From: Candidatus Omnitrophota bacterium
GTDB taxonomy: Bacteria > Omnitrophota > Omnitrophia > Omnitrophales > JACROU01
DNA: 64,000 nucleotides
Reading direction: 5' to 3'
NCBI GenBank assembly: GCA_029261035.1
Contig: JAJDCD010000006.1
Location: 1-64,000 of the forward strand
In this document: piece by piece, positions 1 to 9,568 of the stretch
How the letters are laid out: each line of letters starts with the position of its first letter
Position numbering within the stretch: position 1 is the first letter of the stretch
Position numbers and translations under genes: made by a program
The notes under the pieces: generated by a model
Databases searched by the model: none
What the model was told of the DNA's origin: nothing
What the model saw: only the letters and a program-made list of their open reading frames with translations

Positions 1-1
1 G

Positions 2-172
2 ACAGGAGTAGTTAAATTACCAGAAGGAGTAGAGATGGTAATGCCTGGAGATAATGTAGAAGTAGAAGGCGATTTGATTGTACCAATTGCAATGGATAAA
101 GAACTACGCTTTGCTATTAGAGAAGGTGGAAAGACGGTTGGGGCTGGTGTTATTAGTGAAGTTTTAGACTAA
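2..172 (+). CDS. tuf: Elongation factor Tu, C-terminal fragment (cut by window edge)
   Basis: The last 56 codons of EF-Tu, the GTPase that delivers aminoacyl-tRNA to the ribosome. The visible part is domain 3: the stretches [19 protein letters not shown] and [20 protein letters not shown] are the usual C-terminal EF-Tu signature. The start lies outside the window. It sits 24 nt upstream of rpsJ, the common tuf-rpsJ order, so it may be the second tuf copy or the tuf of a str-S10 supercluster. Confidence 0.93.
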   Translation, partial: TGVVKLPEGVEMVMPGDNVEVEGDLIVPIAMDKELRFAIREGGKTVGAGVISEVLD

Positions 173-196
173 ACGTGTAAAGGGAAATAATAATCA

Positions 197-541
197 ATGG
201 TTACTGAAAAGAAAGCTCAAGTTAAAGTTGCTAGTGGAAATGAAAAGGTAAGGATTAAACTCCGCGCTTATGATCATCGTTTATTGGATCAATCAGCTCT
301 GGAAATTGTGAATACCGCAAAGAGAACAGGAGCTCGTGTTCTTGGTCCGATTCCTCTCCCAACGCGAATTGAGAAATTTACGGTAAATAAGGGGCCTACA
401 ATCGATAAGAAAGCTCGTGAGCAGTTTGAAATAAGGACACACAAGCGCCTTATGGATATTGTAGAGCCAACTTCCAGAACCGTAGATGCACTCATGAAGC
501 TGGATCTTCCAGCTGGCGTTGACGTCGAAATAAAATTATAA
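197..541 (+). CDS. rpsJ: 30S ribosomal protein S10
   Basis: S10 of the 30S head, also the NusB partner in transcription antitermination. The core from about residue 16 ([18 protein letters not shown]) to the end is full length. The protein is 114 residues, against about 102 in most bacteria, because of a short Lys/Ala/Val-rich N-terminal extension. A start inside the extension is not excluded, but an AAGGGA Shine-Dalgarno near 180 supports the ATG at 197. First gene of the S10 operon. Confidence 0.95.
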   Translation: MVTEKKAQVKVASGNEKVRIKLRAYDHRLLDQSALEIVNTAKRTGARVLGPIPLPTRIEKFTVNKGPTIDKKAREQFEIRTHKRLMDIVEPTSRTVDALMKLDLPAGVDVEIKL

Positions 542-560
542 ATTTAGTAAAGGGATTGAA

Positions 561-1382
561 ATGGTTGGTTTATTAGGTAGAAAATTTGGGATGACGCAGA
601 TCTATGACGAAAACGGAAATGATATTCCTGTTACTGTTTTAGAGGTGGGTCCTTGTGTGGTTACAGATATTAGAACCTCCGAAAAAGATGGCTACTCAGC
701 TGTGCAGTTGGGTTATAGAGAAAAAAAAGAAAAAAATGTGAAAAAGCCAGTTTTGGGTCAATTTAGAAAGAATAAGATTGAGCCTAAGCAAATTTTGAGA
801 GAGTTTCGTACAGACAAGGCTGAAAGCGTTGAGATTGGTTCAAAAGTTGTTGTGAGTACTTTTGAAGCGGGTGACTATGTTGATGTTACAGGTTCTTCAA
901 TTGGAAAAGGTTATCAAGGTGTTGTTAAAAGGCATGGGTTTAGTGGTGGTGAGAGACGGCATGGTTCTAAGTTTGGACGTGAGCCAGGCTCTATTGGAAT
1001 GTCAGCAACTCCAGCTCGTGTATTTAAGGGGACGAAACTTCCTGGTCAGATGGGAAATAAACGAGTAACAGTTCAAAACGTAAAAGTATTACAAGTGGAT
1101 ATAGAAAATAATTTACTAATCGTAAAAGGGCAAGTTCCTGGTGTTGAGGGCGGTTTTGTTAGTGTGAATAATTCCGTTAAAAAAGGAAATCAGGATAAGG
1201 TCTGGAAATTATACGAAGAACCTAAGGTTGAAGAAGTTGTTGAAGTTAAAGAAGAAGTTCAGGAGACCTCTAAGGAAGATCTGAAACAAGAACATGTAAA
1301 AACAAAAGTTGAAGAACAAAAAGAGGAAGCTCCAGTAGAAAATTTAGAAAAAGAGACTAAAGAAGAAAAAGGCGATAAGTAA
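561..1382 (+). CDS. rplC: 50S ribosomal protein L3 with charged C-terminal tail
   Basis: L3 binds 23S rRNA near the peptidyl-transferase centre and starts 50S assembly. The N-terminus MVGLLGRKFGMTQIY and the central GFSGGERRHGSKFGREPGSIG loop are diagnostic. The family core ends near residue 217. Residues 219-273 form a Glu/Lys/Val-rich tail with no family counterpart, giving 273 residues against about 209. The tail is likely disordered. The stop codon lies 2 nt before rplD. A short forward ORF at 862-1068 is a frame shadow. Confidence 0.95.
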   Translation: MVGLLGRKFGMTQIYDENGNDIPVTVLEVGPCVVTDIRTSEKDGYSAVQLGYREKKEKNVKKPVLGQFRKNKIEPKQILREFRTDKAESVEIGSKVVVSTFEAGDYVDVTGSSIGKGYQGVVKRHGFSGGERRHGSKFGREPGSIGMSATPARVFKGTKLPGQMGNKRVTVQNVKVLQVDIENNLLIVKGQVPGVEGGFVSVNNSVKKGNQDKVWKLYEEPKVEEVVEVKEEVQETSKEDLKQEHVKTKVEEQKEEAPVENLEKETKEEKGDK

Positions 1383-1384
1383 AA

Positions 1385-2056
1385 ATGGCACAAGAATTAA
1401 TTGTAATTACACAAGATGGTAAGGAGTCGGGGAAGGTTGATGTGAACCCTGAAGTTTTTGCTTCAAGGATTAATCAGAGACTCATAGAGTTAGTGCTTAA
1501 TGCTTATGCTGGAAATCAAAGAAAAGGTTTAGCGGATACAAAGACACGTCGTGAGGTTAGGGGTGGTGGAAAAAAACCTTGGAGACAAAAAGGAACGGGA
1601 AATGCTAGGCAAGGTTCTATTCGTTCTCCTCAGTGGAGAGGTGGTGGCACTGTATTTGGTCCAACCCCAAGAAGTTATAGAACTGAATTGCCTAAATCTA
1701 TGAAACGAAAAGCTCTTGTAGCTGCTCTAAGTTTAAAAGCTAAACAAGAAACCATTCAAGTGATTGAATCTTTGAAGTTGAAAAATCCAAAAACTAAAGA
1801 ATTGGCTCAGATTATTGAAAATATAAAGCTGGAAAATAAAAAAGTTTTATTTGTCGGAACGAAGCTTGGTGACGAAATTAAAAGAGCTTCAAAGAATATG
1901 AGAAAGCGTTTCAAAATTGAAGAAGTTGAAAACGTAAACGCATATGATATTTTGAGAAAACAACATATTATTATTGAAAAAGATGCTTTGGCTGCTTTGG
2001 AAAAAAGAGCTCTTGCCACAGGTCGTAATGATAAGGCTAGGAAAGAGAAAGTATAA
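1385..2056 (+). CDS. rplD: 50S ribosomal protein L4
   Basis: L4 of the 50S exit tunnel; in Enterobacteria it also represses its own operon. The conserved loop is visible (TRREVRGGGKKPWRQKGTG, then RSPQWRGGGTVFGP), as is the C-terminal Rossmann-like core with LVAALSLKAK. At 223 residues it is slightly longer than the usual 200-210, with a basic C-terminus. Its stop shares one base with the rplW start (TAATG), indicating translational coupling. Confidence 0.95.
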   Translation: MAQELIVITQDGKESGKVDVNPEVFASRINQRLIELVLNAYAGNQRKGLADTKTRREVRGGGKKPWRQKGTGNARQGSIRSPQWRGGGTVFGPTPRSYRTELPKSMKRKALVAALSLKAKQETIQVIESLKLKNPKTKELAQIIENIKLENKKVLFVGTKLGDEIKRASKNMRKRFKIEEVENVNAYDILRKQHIIIEKDALAALEKRALATGRNDKARKEKV

Positions 2057-2337
2057 TGAAGACCATATATGATGTTATTGTAGAGCCGTTGATGACAGAA
2101 AAAGGTGCTGTTCAAAAAGAACAAGATAAATATTTGTTCAAGGTTGATCGTAAGGCAACGAAAAATGAAATTTCAACTGCGATTCAAAAGATTTTTAATG
2201 TGCATGTGATTAAAGTTCATACAATGAACGTTCGTGGTCGTTTGAAGAGAGTTCGTTATCAACCTGGTTTTACTGCAAGTTGGAAAAAAGCAATTGTGAC
2301 TCTTAAAAAGGGTGAAAGTTTAGATTTAACAGCTTAA
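2056..2337 (+). CDS. rplW: 50S ribosomal protein L23
   Basis: L23 at the exit-tunnel rim, docking site for trigger factor and SRP. It has the family opening IIVEPLMTEKG-like segment (here YDVIVEPLMTEKGA), the NVHVIKVHTMNVRG strand and the usual length (93 residues). It is coupled to rplD by a 1-nt overlap and followed by rplB after 14 nt with a GGAAG Shine-Dalgarno. Confidence 0.94.
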   Translation: MKTIYDVIVEPLMTEKGAVQKEQDKYLFKVDRKATKNEISTAIQKIFNVHVIKVHTMNVRGRLKRVRYQPGFTASWKKAIVTLKKGESLDLTA

Positions 2338-2351
2338 TTAAGGAAGATAAT

Positions 2352-3179
2352 ATGGGAATTAAAAAATTTAGACCAGTTACATCAACAACACGTTTTAAAA
2401 CAGCTTTTGACTTTGCTGAAATTACGACGGATAAGCCATATAAACCCCTTACTGTGATTAGGAAAAAAACAGGTGGGCGTAATTCGAATGGACGAATTAC
2501 GACGAGGCATAGAGGTGGTGGACATAAGCAACGTATTCGAATTATTGATTTTTATAGAAAAAGGCATGGTGAAGAAGCTAATGTTCTTACTATTGAGTAT
2601 GATCCCATTAGAACGGGTCGTATTGCTTTGATAGAATACAAAGATGGGACTAAGAATTATATGCTAGCTCCAGACAAATTAAAAGTTGGTGATAAGGTTA
2701 TGAGTGGTGAGATGGCCGAAATTAAAGTCGGTAACCATTTACCTCTTAAAAACATACCTTCTGGAACTCCTGTGCATAATATTGAATTGTTAAGCGGTCA
2801 AGGGGCAAAATTGGTTCGTTCGGCGGGTGGTGTTGCTCAAATTCTTTCTAAAGAAGAAAAGACAGTTAATATTAAGCTTCCTTCTGGTGAAGTTAGAATG
2901 TTTCCTTTTAATGCCTATGCTACTGTTGGTCAAGTTTCAAATATTGAAAATGAAAAGTTGATTTTAGGAAAAGCTGGAAGAAAAAGATGGTTGGGTGTAA
3001 GACCTACCGTCCGTGGTGTTGCAATGAACCCTGTTGACCATCCGTTGGGTGGTGGTGAAGGTAGAACTTCTGGTGGTCGTCATCCATGTTCTCCTTGGGG
3101 GCAAAAAGCAAAAGGCTTGAAAACGCGCAAGAAAAATAAAATGACTAACAAGTATGTTGTGAAAGACCGGAGAAAATAA
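2352..3179 (+). CDS. rplB: 50S ribosomal protein L2
   Basis: L2, a primary 23S rRNA-binding protein needed for subunit association and peptidyl-transferase activity. The 275-residue length is standard. Conserved blocks are [19 protein letters not shown] near residue 43, the [10 protein letters not shown] segment, and the C-terminal [20 protein letters not shown] block, whose histidine is the conserved near-centre residue. No unusual extension. Confidence 0.97.
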   Translation: MGIKKFRPVTSTTRFKTAFDFAEITTDKPYKPLTVIRKKTGGRNSNGRITTRHRGGGHKQRIRIIDFYRKRHGEEANVLTIEYDPIRTGRIALIEYKDGTKNYMLAPDKLKVGDKVMSGEMAEIKVGNHLPLKNIPSGTPVHNIELLSGQGAKLVRSAGGVAQILSKEEKTVNIKLPSGEVRMFPFNAYATVGQVSNIENEKLILGKAGRKRWLGVRPTVRGVAMNPVDHPLGGGEGRTSGGRHPCSPWGQKAKGLKTRKKNKMTNKYVVKDRRK

Positions 3180-3181
3180 TA

Positions 3182-3454
3182 ATGTCTCGATCAAGTAAAA
3201 AAGGACCCTATGTTGACGACCGTTTGTTAGAAAAGGTCCAAAAAGCAGAAAAGACAGGCGATAGAAAACCGATCAAAACATGGAGTCGTAAATGTGCAAT
3301 TAGTCCTGAATTTATAGGTTTAACATTTGCTGTTCATAATGGAAAAGATTTTATTAGCGTATTTGTTTCTGAAAATATGGTTGGCCATAAATTAGGTGAA
3401 TTTGCACCAACTCGTATCTTTCGTAAGCATGCAGGTACAGACAAGAAAAAGTAA
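3182..3454 (+). CDS. rpsS: 30S ribosomal protein S19
   Basis: S19 of the 30S head, partner of S13. [19 protein letters not shown] and the C-terminal [20 protein letters not shown] are signature segments. The 90-residue length is normal. It starts 2 nt after the rplB stop. Confidence 0.96.
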   Translation: MSRSSKKGPYVDDRLLEKVQKAEKTGDRKPIKTWSRKCAISPEFIGLTFAVHNGKDFISVFVSENMVGHKLGEFAPTRIFRKHAGTDKKK

Positions 3455-3468
3455 TCGGATAGGAAAGA

Positions 3469-3912
3469 ATGATGAAGACTAAAGTTTCGGTTAAATATTT
3501 AAGAATTTCTCCAAGAAAAGCAAGGCTTGTTCTGAATGCAATTAAAGGCAAGTCTGTGAATGATGCTTTTGATCACTTGCGTTTTCTAAATAAGAAAGCA
3601 GCTCGTTTCACTGAGAGATTGCTAAAATCTGCTGTAGCAAGCGCTGTGGGTAAGAAGATGGATGAGCAGAGATTATATGTAGATGAAGTTAGATCTGATG
3701 GTGGCCCTATATTTAAAAGAATTATGACTCGTTCTATGGGGCGAGCAGACCGTATTAATAAAAGAACAGCGCATTTAACTTTGGTTTTAGGTGAAAAAGA
3801 ATTAACAAAAAAAGAGATTAGAGAACAATCTATTGCGGCAACAGAAGAAAAGCCTAAAAAAGGTATGTTTAAGAAAAAAAATAAAGAGACTAAAGAAGCT
3901 GCAAAAAAATAG
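3469..3912 (+). CDS. rplV: 50S ribosomal protein L22 with charged C-terminal tail
   Basis: L22 lines the nascent-chain tunnel with L4. The core is intact (VSVKYLRISPRKARLVLNAIKGK, then the tunnel hairpin around KRIMTRSMGRADRINKRTAH). The family is about 110-115 residues; this protein has 147 because residues about 108-147 are a Lys/Glu-rich tail (KKGMFKKKNKETKEAAKK). Two adjacent ATG codons are possible starts (3469 and 3472). Confidence 0.94.
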   Translation: MMKTKVSVKYLRISPRKARLVLNAIKGKSVNDAFDHLRFLNKKAARFTERLLKSAVASAVGKKMDEQRLYVDEVRSDGGPIFKRIMTRSMGRADRINKRTAHLTLVLGEKELTKKEIREQSIAATEEKPKKGMFKKKNKETKEAAKK

Positions 3913-3924
3913 AGGAGTTTAATT

Positions 3925-4761
3925 TTGGGACAGAAAGCACATCCTTACGGATTGAGATTAGGATATATTAGAACCTGGAAAAGTAAATGGTATGCAAGGA
4001 AAGAATATGTGCAGTTTCTTCATGAAGATATTGCTATTAGAAAATATATTAAAAAAACTCTTAGCTTTGCAGGTATTTCTAGTATTGAAGTGGAACGTTT
4101 TTCTGGAAAAGTTAGAGTTCGTATCTTTACAGCTAGACCAGGAATTATTATTGGAAGAAGAGGGCAGGAAATAGATAGAATTAAGGACAGTCTTTCAAAA
4201 ATAACTCCTGATGAAATTATTATAGATATAAAAGAGGTGAAGATCCCTCAAGTTAATGCTCAGCTTGTTGCTGAAAATGTAGCTTTACAATTGGAAAAAA
4301 GAGTCGCGTTTAGGCGTGCAATGAAAAAAGCAATCAGTGCTGCGATGATGAAAGGTGCTGGTGGGATAAAGATTATGTGTGGCGGACGTTTGGGTGGTAC
4401 TGAAATTGCGCGTACAGAAAGTTATAAAGAAGGCAAAGTTCCTTTGAGTACTTTTCGTGCAGATGTTGAATATGGATGTATTGAAGCGAATACCACTTAT
4501 GGAAAAATTGGTGTTAAGTGTTGGATTTATAAAGGGGAAGTCTTGGTTAAAAAAGAAGAGGCTGAAGAAGCTAAAGAAAGAGAAGCACGTTTCAAAAAAA
4601 GAGTTAAAAAAGAATTTAAACCAAAGAGTGAAAGTAAAGAACCTTCTGAATCTGGAGTGGTTGCTGCGGTAGCGACGGTAAAGAGTGATGTGGTAAGTGA
4701 GCCGGTTATTGAAAAAAAAGATTTAAAAACTGATAAAGCAACAGAAGATAAGGGTAAATAG
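3925..4761 (+). CDS. rpsC: 30S ribosomal protein S3 with long charged C-terminal tail (TTG start)
   Basis: S3 forms part of the mRNA entry channel and its helicase. The family opening [17 protein letters not shown] requires the TTG at 3925, preceded by a GAGGAG Shine-Dalgarno. The KH domain carries [16 protein letters not shown], and the C-domain has [23 protein letters not shown]. The core ends near residue 210. Residues 210-278 are an Ala/Glu/Lys/Ser-rich tail, longer than the roughly 20-residue tail of E. coli S3. Confidence 0.95.
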   Translation: MGQKAHPYGLRLGYIRTWKSKWYARKEYVQFLHEDIAIRKYIKKTLSFAGISSIEVERFSGKVRVRIFTARPGIIIGRRGQEIDRIKDSLSKITPDEIIIDIKEVKIPQVNAQLVAENVALQLEKRVAFRRAMKKAISAAMMKGAGGIKIMCGGRLGGTEIARTESYKEGKVPLSTFRADVEYGCIEANTTYGKIGVKCWIYKGEVLVKKEEAEEAKEREARFKKRVKKEFKPKSESKEPSESGVVAAVATVKSDVVSEPVIEKKDLKTDKATEDKGK

Positions 4762-4763
4762 CA

Positions 4764-5189
4764 ATGCCATTGATGCCTAAAAGAGTTAAATTTCGTAAAA
4801 GTCACAGAGGTCGCCGTAAGGGGAATGCAACTAAGGGCAATTTCCTAGCCTTTGGTGAGTATGGTTTAAAAGTACTTGGACGTGGATGGCTTACTTCAAT
4901 TCAAATTGAAGCTGCTCGTGTTGCCCTAACAAGACACATTAAAAGAGGTGGTAAAGTTTGGATTCGTGTATTCCCAGACAAGCCTTATACAAAAAAGCCT
5001 GCTGAAACACGTATGGGTAAGGGTAAAGGTGCTGTGGAGCACTATGTTGCTGTTGTTAAGCCAGGACAGATTATATTTGAAATGGATGGTGTGCCTTCAT
5101 CTCTAGCTAGATCAGCTTTGAGACTGTGTGCTTTTAAAATTCCATTTAGAACGAAATTTATTAGTCGTCATGCGTCAGAGAAAGAGTAG
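4764..5189 (+). CDS. rplP: 50S ribosomal protein L16
   Basis: L16 positions tRNA at the 50S A and P sites. The opening [21 protein letters not shown] and the segment [22 protein letters not shown] are diagnostic. The 141-residue length is normal. The ATG at 4773 (MPKRVKFRK) matches the family N-terminus better than 4764, so the true protein may be three residues shorter. Confidence 0.95.
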   Translation: MPLMPKRVKFRKSHRGRRKGNATKGNFLAFGEYGLKVLGRGWLTSIQIEAARVALTRHIKRGGKVWIRVFPDKPYTKKPAETRMGKGKGAVEHYVAVVKPGQIIFEMDGVPSSLARSALRLCAFKIPFRTKFISRHASEKE

Positions 5190-5198
5190 GAATTTAAT

Positions 5199-5396
5199 AT
5201 GAAAATGGAAGAAATTAAAGATCTATCTAAAGACGAAATTGAAGCAAAGATATTTGGATTAAAAAAAGAATTGTTTCAATTAAGAGTGGAAGCTAAGAAT
5301 CAAAAGTTGGAACAGTTTCATAGGATGAAAGTAGTTAAAAAAAATATTGCAAGATTAATGACGCAAAATACAATTGCTAAAAAAACAACGAAGTAG
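5199..5396 (+). CDS. rpmC: 50S ribosomal protein L29
   Basis: Small alpha-helical L29 next to L23 at the tunnel exit. EEIKDLSKDEIEAKIFGLKKELFQLR is the family's opening helix, and the second helix has HRMKVVKKNIARLMT. It is 65 residues, standard size. It lies between rplP and rpsQ as expected. Confidence 0.93.
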   Translation: MKMEEIKDLSKDEIEAKIFGLKKELFQLRVEAKNQKLEQFHRMKVVKKNIARLMTQNTIAKKTTK

Positions 5397-5405
5397 AGAG
5401 AGATT

Positions 5406-5726
5406 ATGTCTGATACTGAAGAAAAAAAAGAAGAAAAAAAAGAAATACCAGCACAAAGAGAAGCTGAGAAATTAGTTGAAGATAAAAAAAGGTATGCAAA
5501 AACCCGTGTGGGGATGGTTGTTTCTGACAAGATGACAAAAACGGTTGTTGTTGAAGTTATGAGATTGATGCAGCACCCTCGTTTCAAGAAGTATATTAAG
5601 AGACATAAGAAGTATAAAGCTCATGACGAAAAGGGAGTTGCTAAGGTAGGCGATAAAGTTATGATTCGTGAAACCAAACCTCTTTCTAAAACAAAACGGT
5701 GGACTGTAGCTGAGGTATTAAAGTAA
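5406..5726 (+). CDS. rpsQ: 30S ribosomal protein S17 with acidic/basic N-terminal extension
   Basis: S17, an OB-fold primary 16S rRNA binder. The core begins near residue 31 ([20 protein letters not shown]) and includes [19 protein letters not shown]. About 28 residues rich in Glu and Lys precede it, giving 106 residues against about 84. The GAGAGA Shine-Dalgarno directly upstream of ATG 5406 supports translation of the extension. Stop and rplN start share one base. Confidence 0.94.
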   Translation: MSDTEEKKEEKKEIPAQREAEKLVEDKKRYAKTRVGMVVSDKMTKTVVVEVMRLMQHPRFKKYIKRHKKYKAHDEKGVAKVGDKVMIRETKPLSKTKRWTVAEVLK

Positions 5727-6094
5727 TGATTCAAATGCAAAGTGTAGTAGAGATTGCTGATAATAGCGGGGCTAAAAAAGCAGCCATGATTGGTGTTATT
5801 GGTCGGCAGAATAAACGAACTGCAGGTATTGGAGATATTATTACTGCAAGCGTAAAAGAAGCGATCCCAAAAGGAAATGTTAAAAAGGGTGAAGTAGTTA
5901 AAGCGGTTGTGGTAAGAACAAGAAGTAGAGTAAAGAGAAAAGATGGAACTGTAGTACGTTTTAATTCAAATGCAATCGTAATTATTGATGCTAACAAAAA
6001 CCCAAGAGGAACGCGTATTTTTGGGCCCGTTGCACGTGAATTAAGAGATAAAGATTTTGGTAAAATTATTTCATTAGCCCCAGAGGTTGTTTAG
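5726..6094 (+). CDS. rplN: 50S ribosomal protein L14
   Basis: L14 sits at the subunit interface and forms bridge B8. [19 protein letters not shown] and [18 protein letters not shown] are family hallmarks; the C-terminus [23 protein letters not shown] is nearly invariant. 122 residues, standard. Coupled to rpsQ by a TAATG overlap. Confidence 0.97.
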   Translation: MIQMQSVVEIADNSGAKKAAMIGVIGRQNKRTAGIGDIITASVKEAIPKGNVKKGEVVKAVVVRTRSRVKRKDGTVVRFNSNAIVIIDANKNPRGTRIFGPVARELRDKDFGKIISLAPEVV

Positions 6095-6096
6095 TT

Positions 6097-6405
6097 ATGA
6101 AGTTAAAGAAAAATGATAGCGTAAAAGTGATTGCAGGAAAAGACAAGGGTAAGAATGGTAAGATTTTCAGAGTTTACCCAAAGACTCAGCGCGTTTTAGT
6201 TGAAGGAATAAATTTAGTGTCTAAAAACCAGAGACCAACTCAGGAAAACCCTAAGGGTGGGATTATTCATAAAGAGTCACCAATTCATGTGTCTAACTTG
6301 ATGCTTATTGATCCGTCAACATCAAAGCCTACACGCGTTGGTTATTCCTTTTTGTCAGATGGATCCAAAAAGAGAATAAGTAAGAAGTCCCAGGAGCTAT
6401 TGTAA
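6097..6405 (+). CDS. rplX: 50S ribosomal protein L24
   Basis: L24, an early 50S assembly initiator with a KOW motif. The KOW segment [17 protein letters not shown] and the strand [20 protein letters not shown] identify it. 102 residues is normal. It follows rplN by 2 nt and precedes rplE by 1 nt. Confidence 0.95.
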   Translation: MKLKKNDSVKVIAGKDKGKNGKIFRVYPKTQRVLVEGINLVSKNQRPTQENPKGGIIHKESPIHVSNLMLIDPSTSKPTRVGYSFLSDGSKKRISKKSQELL

Positions 6406-6406
6406 G

Positions 6407-6973
6407 ATGAGCGAAAAATATATACCAAGACTACAAAAATATTATGAGAGCGATGTTATTAATAAATTAAAAGAAGAGTTTTCCTTTTCTAATAGAATGT
6501 CCGTGCCTAAGCTAGAAAAAATTGTCATCAATATGGGAATCAAAGAGGGTACTACGGATATTAAAGTTATTGAACAGGCAAAAGTAGAGTTGTTAGCAAT
6601 TGCGGGGCAAAGTCCTGTTATTACTCGAGCAAAAAAGTCAGTAGCAGCTTTTAAGTTAAGAGAAGGAATGCCTGTTGGGCTTAAAGTTACCCTTAGAAAA
6701 CAAAGAATGTACGAGTTCCTAGAAAGATTGATTTGCATAGCGATGCCTCGTATTAGAGATTTTAGAGGAGCTTCAACAAAATCATTTGATAATAGTGGGA
6801 ATTATTCTATGGGATTAAGTGAACAGATTGTTTTTCCTGAAGTTGAATTTGATAGAGTTAAAAGAGTTCAAGGAATGGATATTACAATTGTTACAACAGC
6901 CTCTGAGAGAAATCAGTCTTTTAAGCTACTTGAGTATATGGGGTTTCCATTTAGAAAGGCACAAAATGGCTAA
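6407..6973 (+). CDS. rplE: 50S ribosomal protein L5
   Basis: L5 binds 5S rRNA and contacts P-site tRNA. Visible signatures are [38 protein letters not shown] and RIRDFRG. At 188 residues it is close to the usual 180. Its last codons overlap the start of rpsN by 8 nt, so the two are likely translationally coupled. Confidence 0.96.
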   Translation: MSEKYIPRLQKYYESDVINKLKEEFSFSNRMSVPKLEKIVINMGIKEGTTDIKVIEQAKVELLAIAGQSPVITRAKKSVAAFKLREGMPVGLKVTLRKQRMYEFLERLICIAMPRIRDFRGASTKSFDNSGNYSMGLSEQIVFPEVEFDRVKRVQGMDITIVTTASERNQSFKLLEYMGFPFRKAQNG

Positions 6974-7151
6974 AAAGTGTTTAGTTGTAAAACAAAAGAG
7001 AGTACAGAAGTATCCTGTTAGAGAATATAATCGTTGTAAACAATGTGGAAGACCAAGGTCTTTTTTAAGACGTTTTGCATTATGTCGTATTTGCTTTAGA
7101 GAACTAGCGAACGCGGGAATTATTCCAGGCGTTACAAAATCAAGTTGGTAG
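6966..7151 (+). CDS. rpsN: 30S ribosomal protein S14, zinc-binding short form
   Basis: S14 type Z of the 30S head. The 61-residue form has two CxxC pairs (C24/C27 in RCKQCG and C40/C43 in LCRICFREL) that bind one zinc. I place the start at the ATG at 6966 ([20 protein letters not shown]) because it matches the family; upstream in-frame sequence belongs to rplE. The 8-nt overlap with rplE is compatible with coupling. Confidence 0.95.
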   Translation: MAKKCLVVKQKRVQKYPVREYNRCKQCGRPRSFLRRFALCRICFRELANAGIIPGVTKSSW

Positions 7152-7161
7152 GGAGTTATAT

Positions 7162-7557
7162 ATGTCTGTATCAGATCCAGTAGCTGATTTTATCACCGTA
7201 ATAAGAAATGCTTCAAAAGCAAAAAAAAGTAAAGTGATGACTAAGTCGTCTAAACTTTTAAATAGCGTATGTGAAATTTTGAAGACAGAGAATTACATAG
7301 AAAATTATAAGCCAGTAGATGAAGGTAATAAGAAATTCGTTCGAATTCATTTGAAGTATAACGGGGAAGAGGCGGCTATACATCACATCAGCAAAGTTTC
7401 TAAGCCTGGCCTAAGAAGTTATATACCTTGTAAAGATATCCCGGTTGTTTTAGGTGGTTTAGGGATGTCTATTCTTTCTACGTCCAAAGGTATTGTTTCT
7501 GGAAAAACTGCCAGAAAAAGTAAGGTGGGCGGAGAATTGTTAATCAAAGTTTGGTAA
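7162..7557 (+). CDS. rpsH: 30S ribosomal protein S8
   Basis: S8 binds the central domain of 16S rRNA and represses spc translation in E. coli. The N-terminus SVSDPVADFITVIRNASKAKK and the C-terminal ILSTSKGIVSGKTARKSKVGGELL are typical. 131 residues, normal length. It starts 10 nt after rpsN with a GGGAG Shine-Dalgarno. Confidence 0.96.
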   Translation: MSVSDPVADFITVIRNASKAKKSKVMTKSSKLLNSVCEILKTENYIENYKPVDEGNKKFVRIHLKYNGEEAAIHHISKVSKPGLRSYIPCKDIPVVLGGLGMSILSTSKGIVSGKTARKSKVGGELLIKVW

Positions 7558-7575
7558 GGAAAGAGGAAATTAAGT

Positions 7576-8112
7576 ATGTCTAGAGTTGGAAAAGAACCTA
7601 TATTAATCCCTAGTGGCGTTAAATTGCAATTGAATGGTAATGCCTTAAATATTGAGGGTCCAAAGGGGAAGAAAGAAATGAAGATACATCACCGTATTAA
7701 AGTGAGTGTTTCTGATAAAGAAGTTCTTGTTGAGCGCTCAACGAACAACAAGTTGGACCGTTCTCTTCATGGAACGACGCGTTCTAACATTAACAATCAC
7801 ATTATAGGTGTTACAGAGGGATTTAAAAAAGAATTAGAAATTCAAGGAGTTGGATTTAAAGCGCAATCTAAGGGAAAGACAGTAAATTTGGCATTAGGGT
7901 TTTCGCATCCTGTCGATTTTCCAGTTCCTGAAGGTATAGAGGTTAAAACGCCTAAACCAACAATAATAGAAGTGACAGGTTTTGATAAGTATCTTGTGGG
8001 GCAAGTTGCTTCGGACTTAAGAAGATTGTACCCGCCAGAACCTTATAAAGGAAAAGGTGTTCGTTATAAGGGCGAAGTTATTAAGAGAAAACAAGGAAAG
8101 TCTGTAGGATAA
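7576..8112 (+). CDS. rplF: 50S ribosomal protein L6
   Basis: L6, near the factor-binding site. The family opening is SRVGKEPILIPSGV; the second domain has the signature PPEPYKGKGVRYKGEVIKRKQGKS. The 178-residue length is standard. No unusual features. Confidence 0.97.
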   Translation: MSRVGKEPILIPSGVKLQLNGNALNIEGPKGKKEMKIHHRIKVSVSDKEVLVERSTNNKLDRSLHGTTRSNINNHIIGVTEGFKKELEIQGVGFKAQSKGKTVNLALGFSHPVDFPVPEGIEVKTPKPTIIEVTGFDKYLVGQVASDLRRLYPPEPYKGKGVRYKGEVIKRKQGKSVG

Positions 8113-8116
8113 GCAT

Positions 8117-8488
8117 ATGCCTAAAAAATTAAAAAAAATATATACAACAAAAAAGAAAAGACAGCTGCGTATTAGAAAAAAACTCAGCGGGACTCCAGAA
8201 AAACCAAGGTTAAGTGTTTTTCGTTCTGCGAAAAATATGTCAATTCAAATAATTGATGATGTGAACCAAAAGACATTAATGTCTTTTTCCACATTGAGTA
8301 AAGATTTTCAGTCTAAGGGAAAAACGAGTGGGAATGTAGCGGAAGCAACTCAGCTTGCGGAGTTTTATGGCCCTAAAATAATTGAAAAGGGCATAAAACA
8401 AATTTCCTTTGATCGTAGTGGCTATATTTATCATGGCAGAATCAAGGCGTTAGCTGATACCTTAAGAAAAGCTGGCCTTCAATTTTAA
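8117..8488 (+). CDS. rplR: 50S ribosomal protein L18
   Basis: L18 binds 5S rRNA. Family segments are [10 protein letters not shown]-like [33 protein letters not shown] and the C-terminal [24 protein letters not shown]. 123 residues is normal. It starts 4 nt after rplF. A minus-strand ORF covering its end and rpsE is a coding shadow. Confidence 0.96.
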   Translation: MPKKLKKIYTTKKKRQLRIRKKLSGTPEKPRLSVFRSAKNMSIQIIDDVNQKTLMSFSTLSKDFQSKGKTSGNVAEATQLAEFYGPKIIEKGIKQISFDRSGYIYHGRIKALADTLRKAGLQF

Positions 8489-8516
8489 TCGAATAATAGA
8501 AAAAAGAGAAAGATTT

Positions 8517-9101
8517 ATGGTAAAAGAAAAAAAAGAAAACCCAACTAAAGCAGATGAGATTAAAAAAGAAGTAGTAAAAGAAGGAAAGCAGGTTGTTGCT
8601 ACAGTAAAAGAAGATCGTAAGCTTGCGGCAACTCCTCTTGAGCAAGACTTTTACGAAAAAGTAATTACGGTTAACCGTTGTTCTAAAGTAGTTAAGGGTG
8701 GTAAAAGGTTTTCCTTTTCGGCTCTTGTTGTTGTTGGAAATGGGCAAGGTGAGGTTGGATACGCTATTGGAAAAGCAAAAGAAGTTGCGGAAGCTATCCG
8801 TAAAGGGAATCAGAAAGCAAAAAAAAATATATTCAGAGTTAGACTTAAAGGGACAACGATTCCTCACGAAGTTTTGGGGCATTACGGTGCTGGAAAAGTT
8901 ATGTTGAAGCCAGCCTCTCCAGGTACTGGAATTATTGCTGGTGGAGCAGTTCGGGCGGTATGTCAAGCGTTGGGTGTTAAAGACATTTTAACCAAATGCC
9001 TTGGAACTAATAATCCAATTAATGTTGTGAAAGCTACTGCTAAAGGATTTCAAGATTTGATTTATAGCGACCAAACAAATGGGTCGTCAGAGAAAGGTTA
9101 A
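8517..9101 (+). CDS. rpsE: 30S ribosomal protein S5 with Lys/Glu-rich N-terminal extension
   Basis: S5 takes part in decoding fidelity and mRNA unwinding. The double-stranded-RNA-binding-like core begins near residue 41 ([35 protein letters not shown]) and runs through [17 protein letters not shown]. About 40 charged residues precede it, giving 194 residues against about 165. GAGAAAG before ATG 8517 supports the long start. No rpmD (L30) follows; rplO comes next. Confidence 0.95.
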   Translation: MVKEKKENPTKADEIKKEVVKEGKQVVATVKEDRKLAATPLEQDFYEKVITVNRCSKVVKGGKRFSFSALVVVGNGQGEVGYAIGKAKEVAEAIRKGNQKAKKNIFRVRLKGTTIPHEVLGHYGAGKVMLKPASPGTGIIAGGAVRAVCQALGVKDILTKCLGTNNPINVVKATAKGFQDLIYSDQTNGSSEKG

Positions 9102-9111
9102 GAATAGTCTA

Positions 9112-9561
9112 ATGATCGCTAAGAAACCATATAAAAAGAAACGTAAAAGATTAGGTCGTGGAGCAGGTTCTGGAACTGGGAAAACTTCTGGTAAAGGGCA
9201 CAAAGGGCAGTTGTCACGTTCGGGTAATGGAAAAGGAAAGAATCCTGGTTTTGAAGGAGGTCAATTTCCATTGTATCGTCGCGTGCCTAAACGAGGATTT
9301 ATCTCTCCATTTAAGAAAGATTTCGCTATTCTTAATTTAAGTGATTTGGAAAGAATGACTGAGACGGAAATAGATCCGAAAAAAGCAATTGATATTCGAT
9401 TAATTAGTCGCTTGAAAGATGGTTTGAAAATATTGGGAAAAGGTAAAATTAATAAAGCAGTTCAAGTGAAAGCTCATGCTTTTAGTGCCAGCGCAAAAGA
9501 AGGAATAGAAAAAGCTGGGGGTAAGGCGTTATTGATTACTGAAACTAAAGAAACGGCATAA
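9112..9561 (+). CDS. rplO: 50S ribosomal protein L15
   Basis: L15 is a late 50S assembly protein. The Gly/Lys-rich N-terminal segment [21 protein letters not shown] and [18 protein letters not shown] are diagnostic. I choose the ATG at 9112 (MIAKKPYKK), 10 nt after the rpsE stop. The in-frame ATG at 9079 would overlap rpsE by 23 nt and add 11 non-conserved residues. rpmD, normally between rpsE and rplO, is missing. Confidence 0.92.
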   Translation: MIAKKPYKKKRKRLGRGAGSGTGKTSGKGHKGQLSRSGNGKGKNPGFEGGQFPLYRRVPKRGFISPFKKDFAILNLSDLERMTETEIDPKKAIDIRLISRLKDGLKILGKGKINKAVQVKAHAFSASAKEGIEKAGGKALLITETKETA

Positions 9562-9568
9562 GGACGTA

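Noticed and set aside
6819-6965. N-terminal extension of rpsN by 49 residues
   Set aside because: It would lie wholly inside rplE in another frame. S14 family length and the start motif place the start at 6966.
8442-8966. 174-codon ORF on the minus strand
   Set aside because: It is antisense to rplR and rpsE, both certain ribosomal genes, and its translation is Phe/Ser/Asn-rich without family features.
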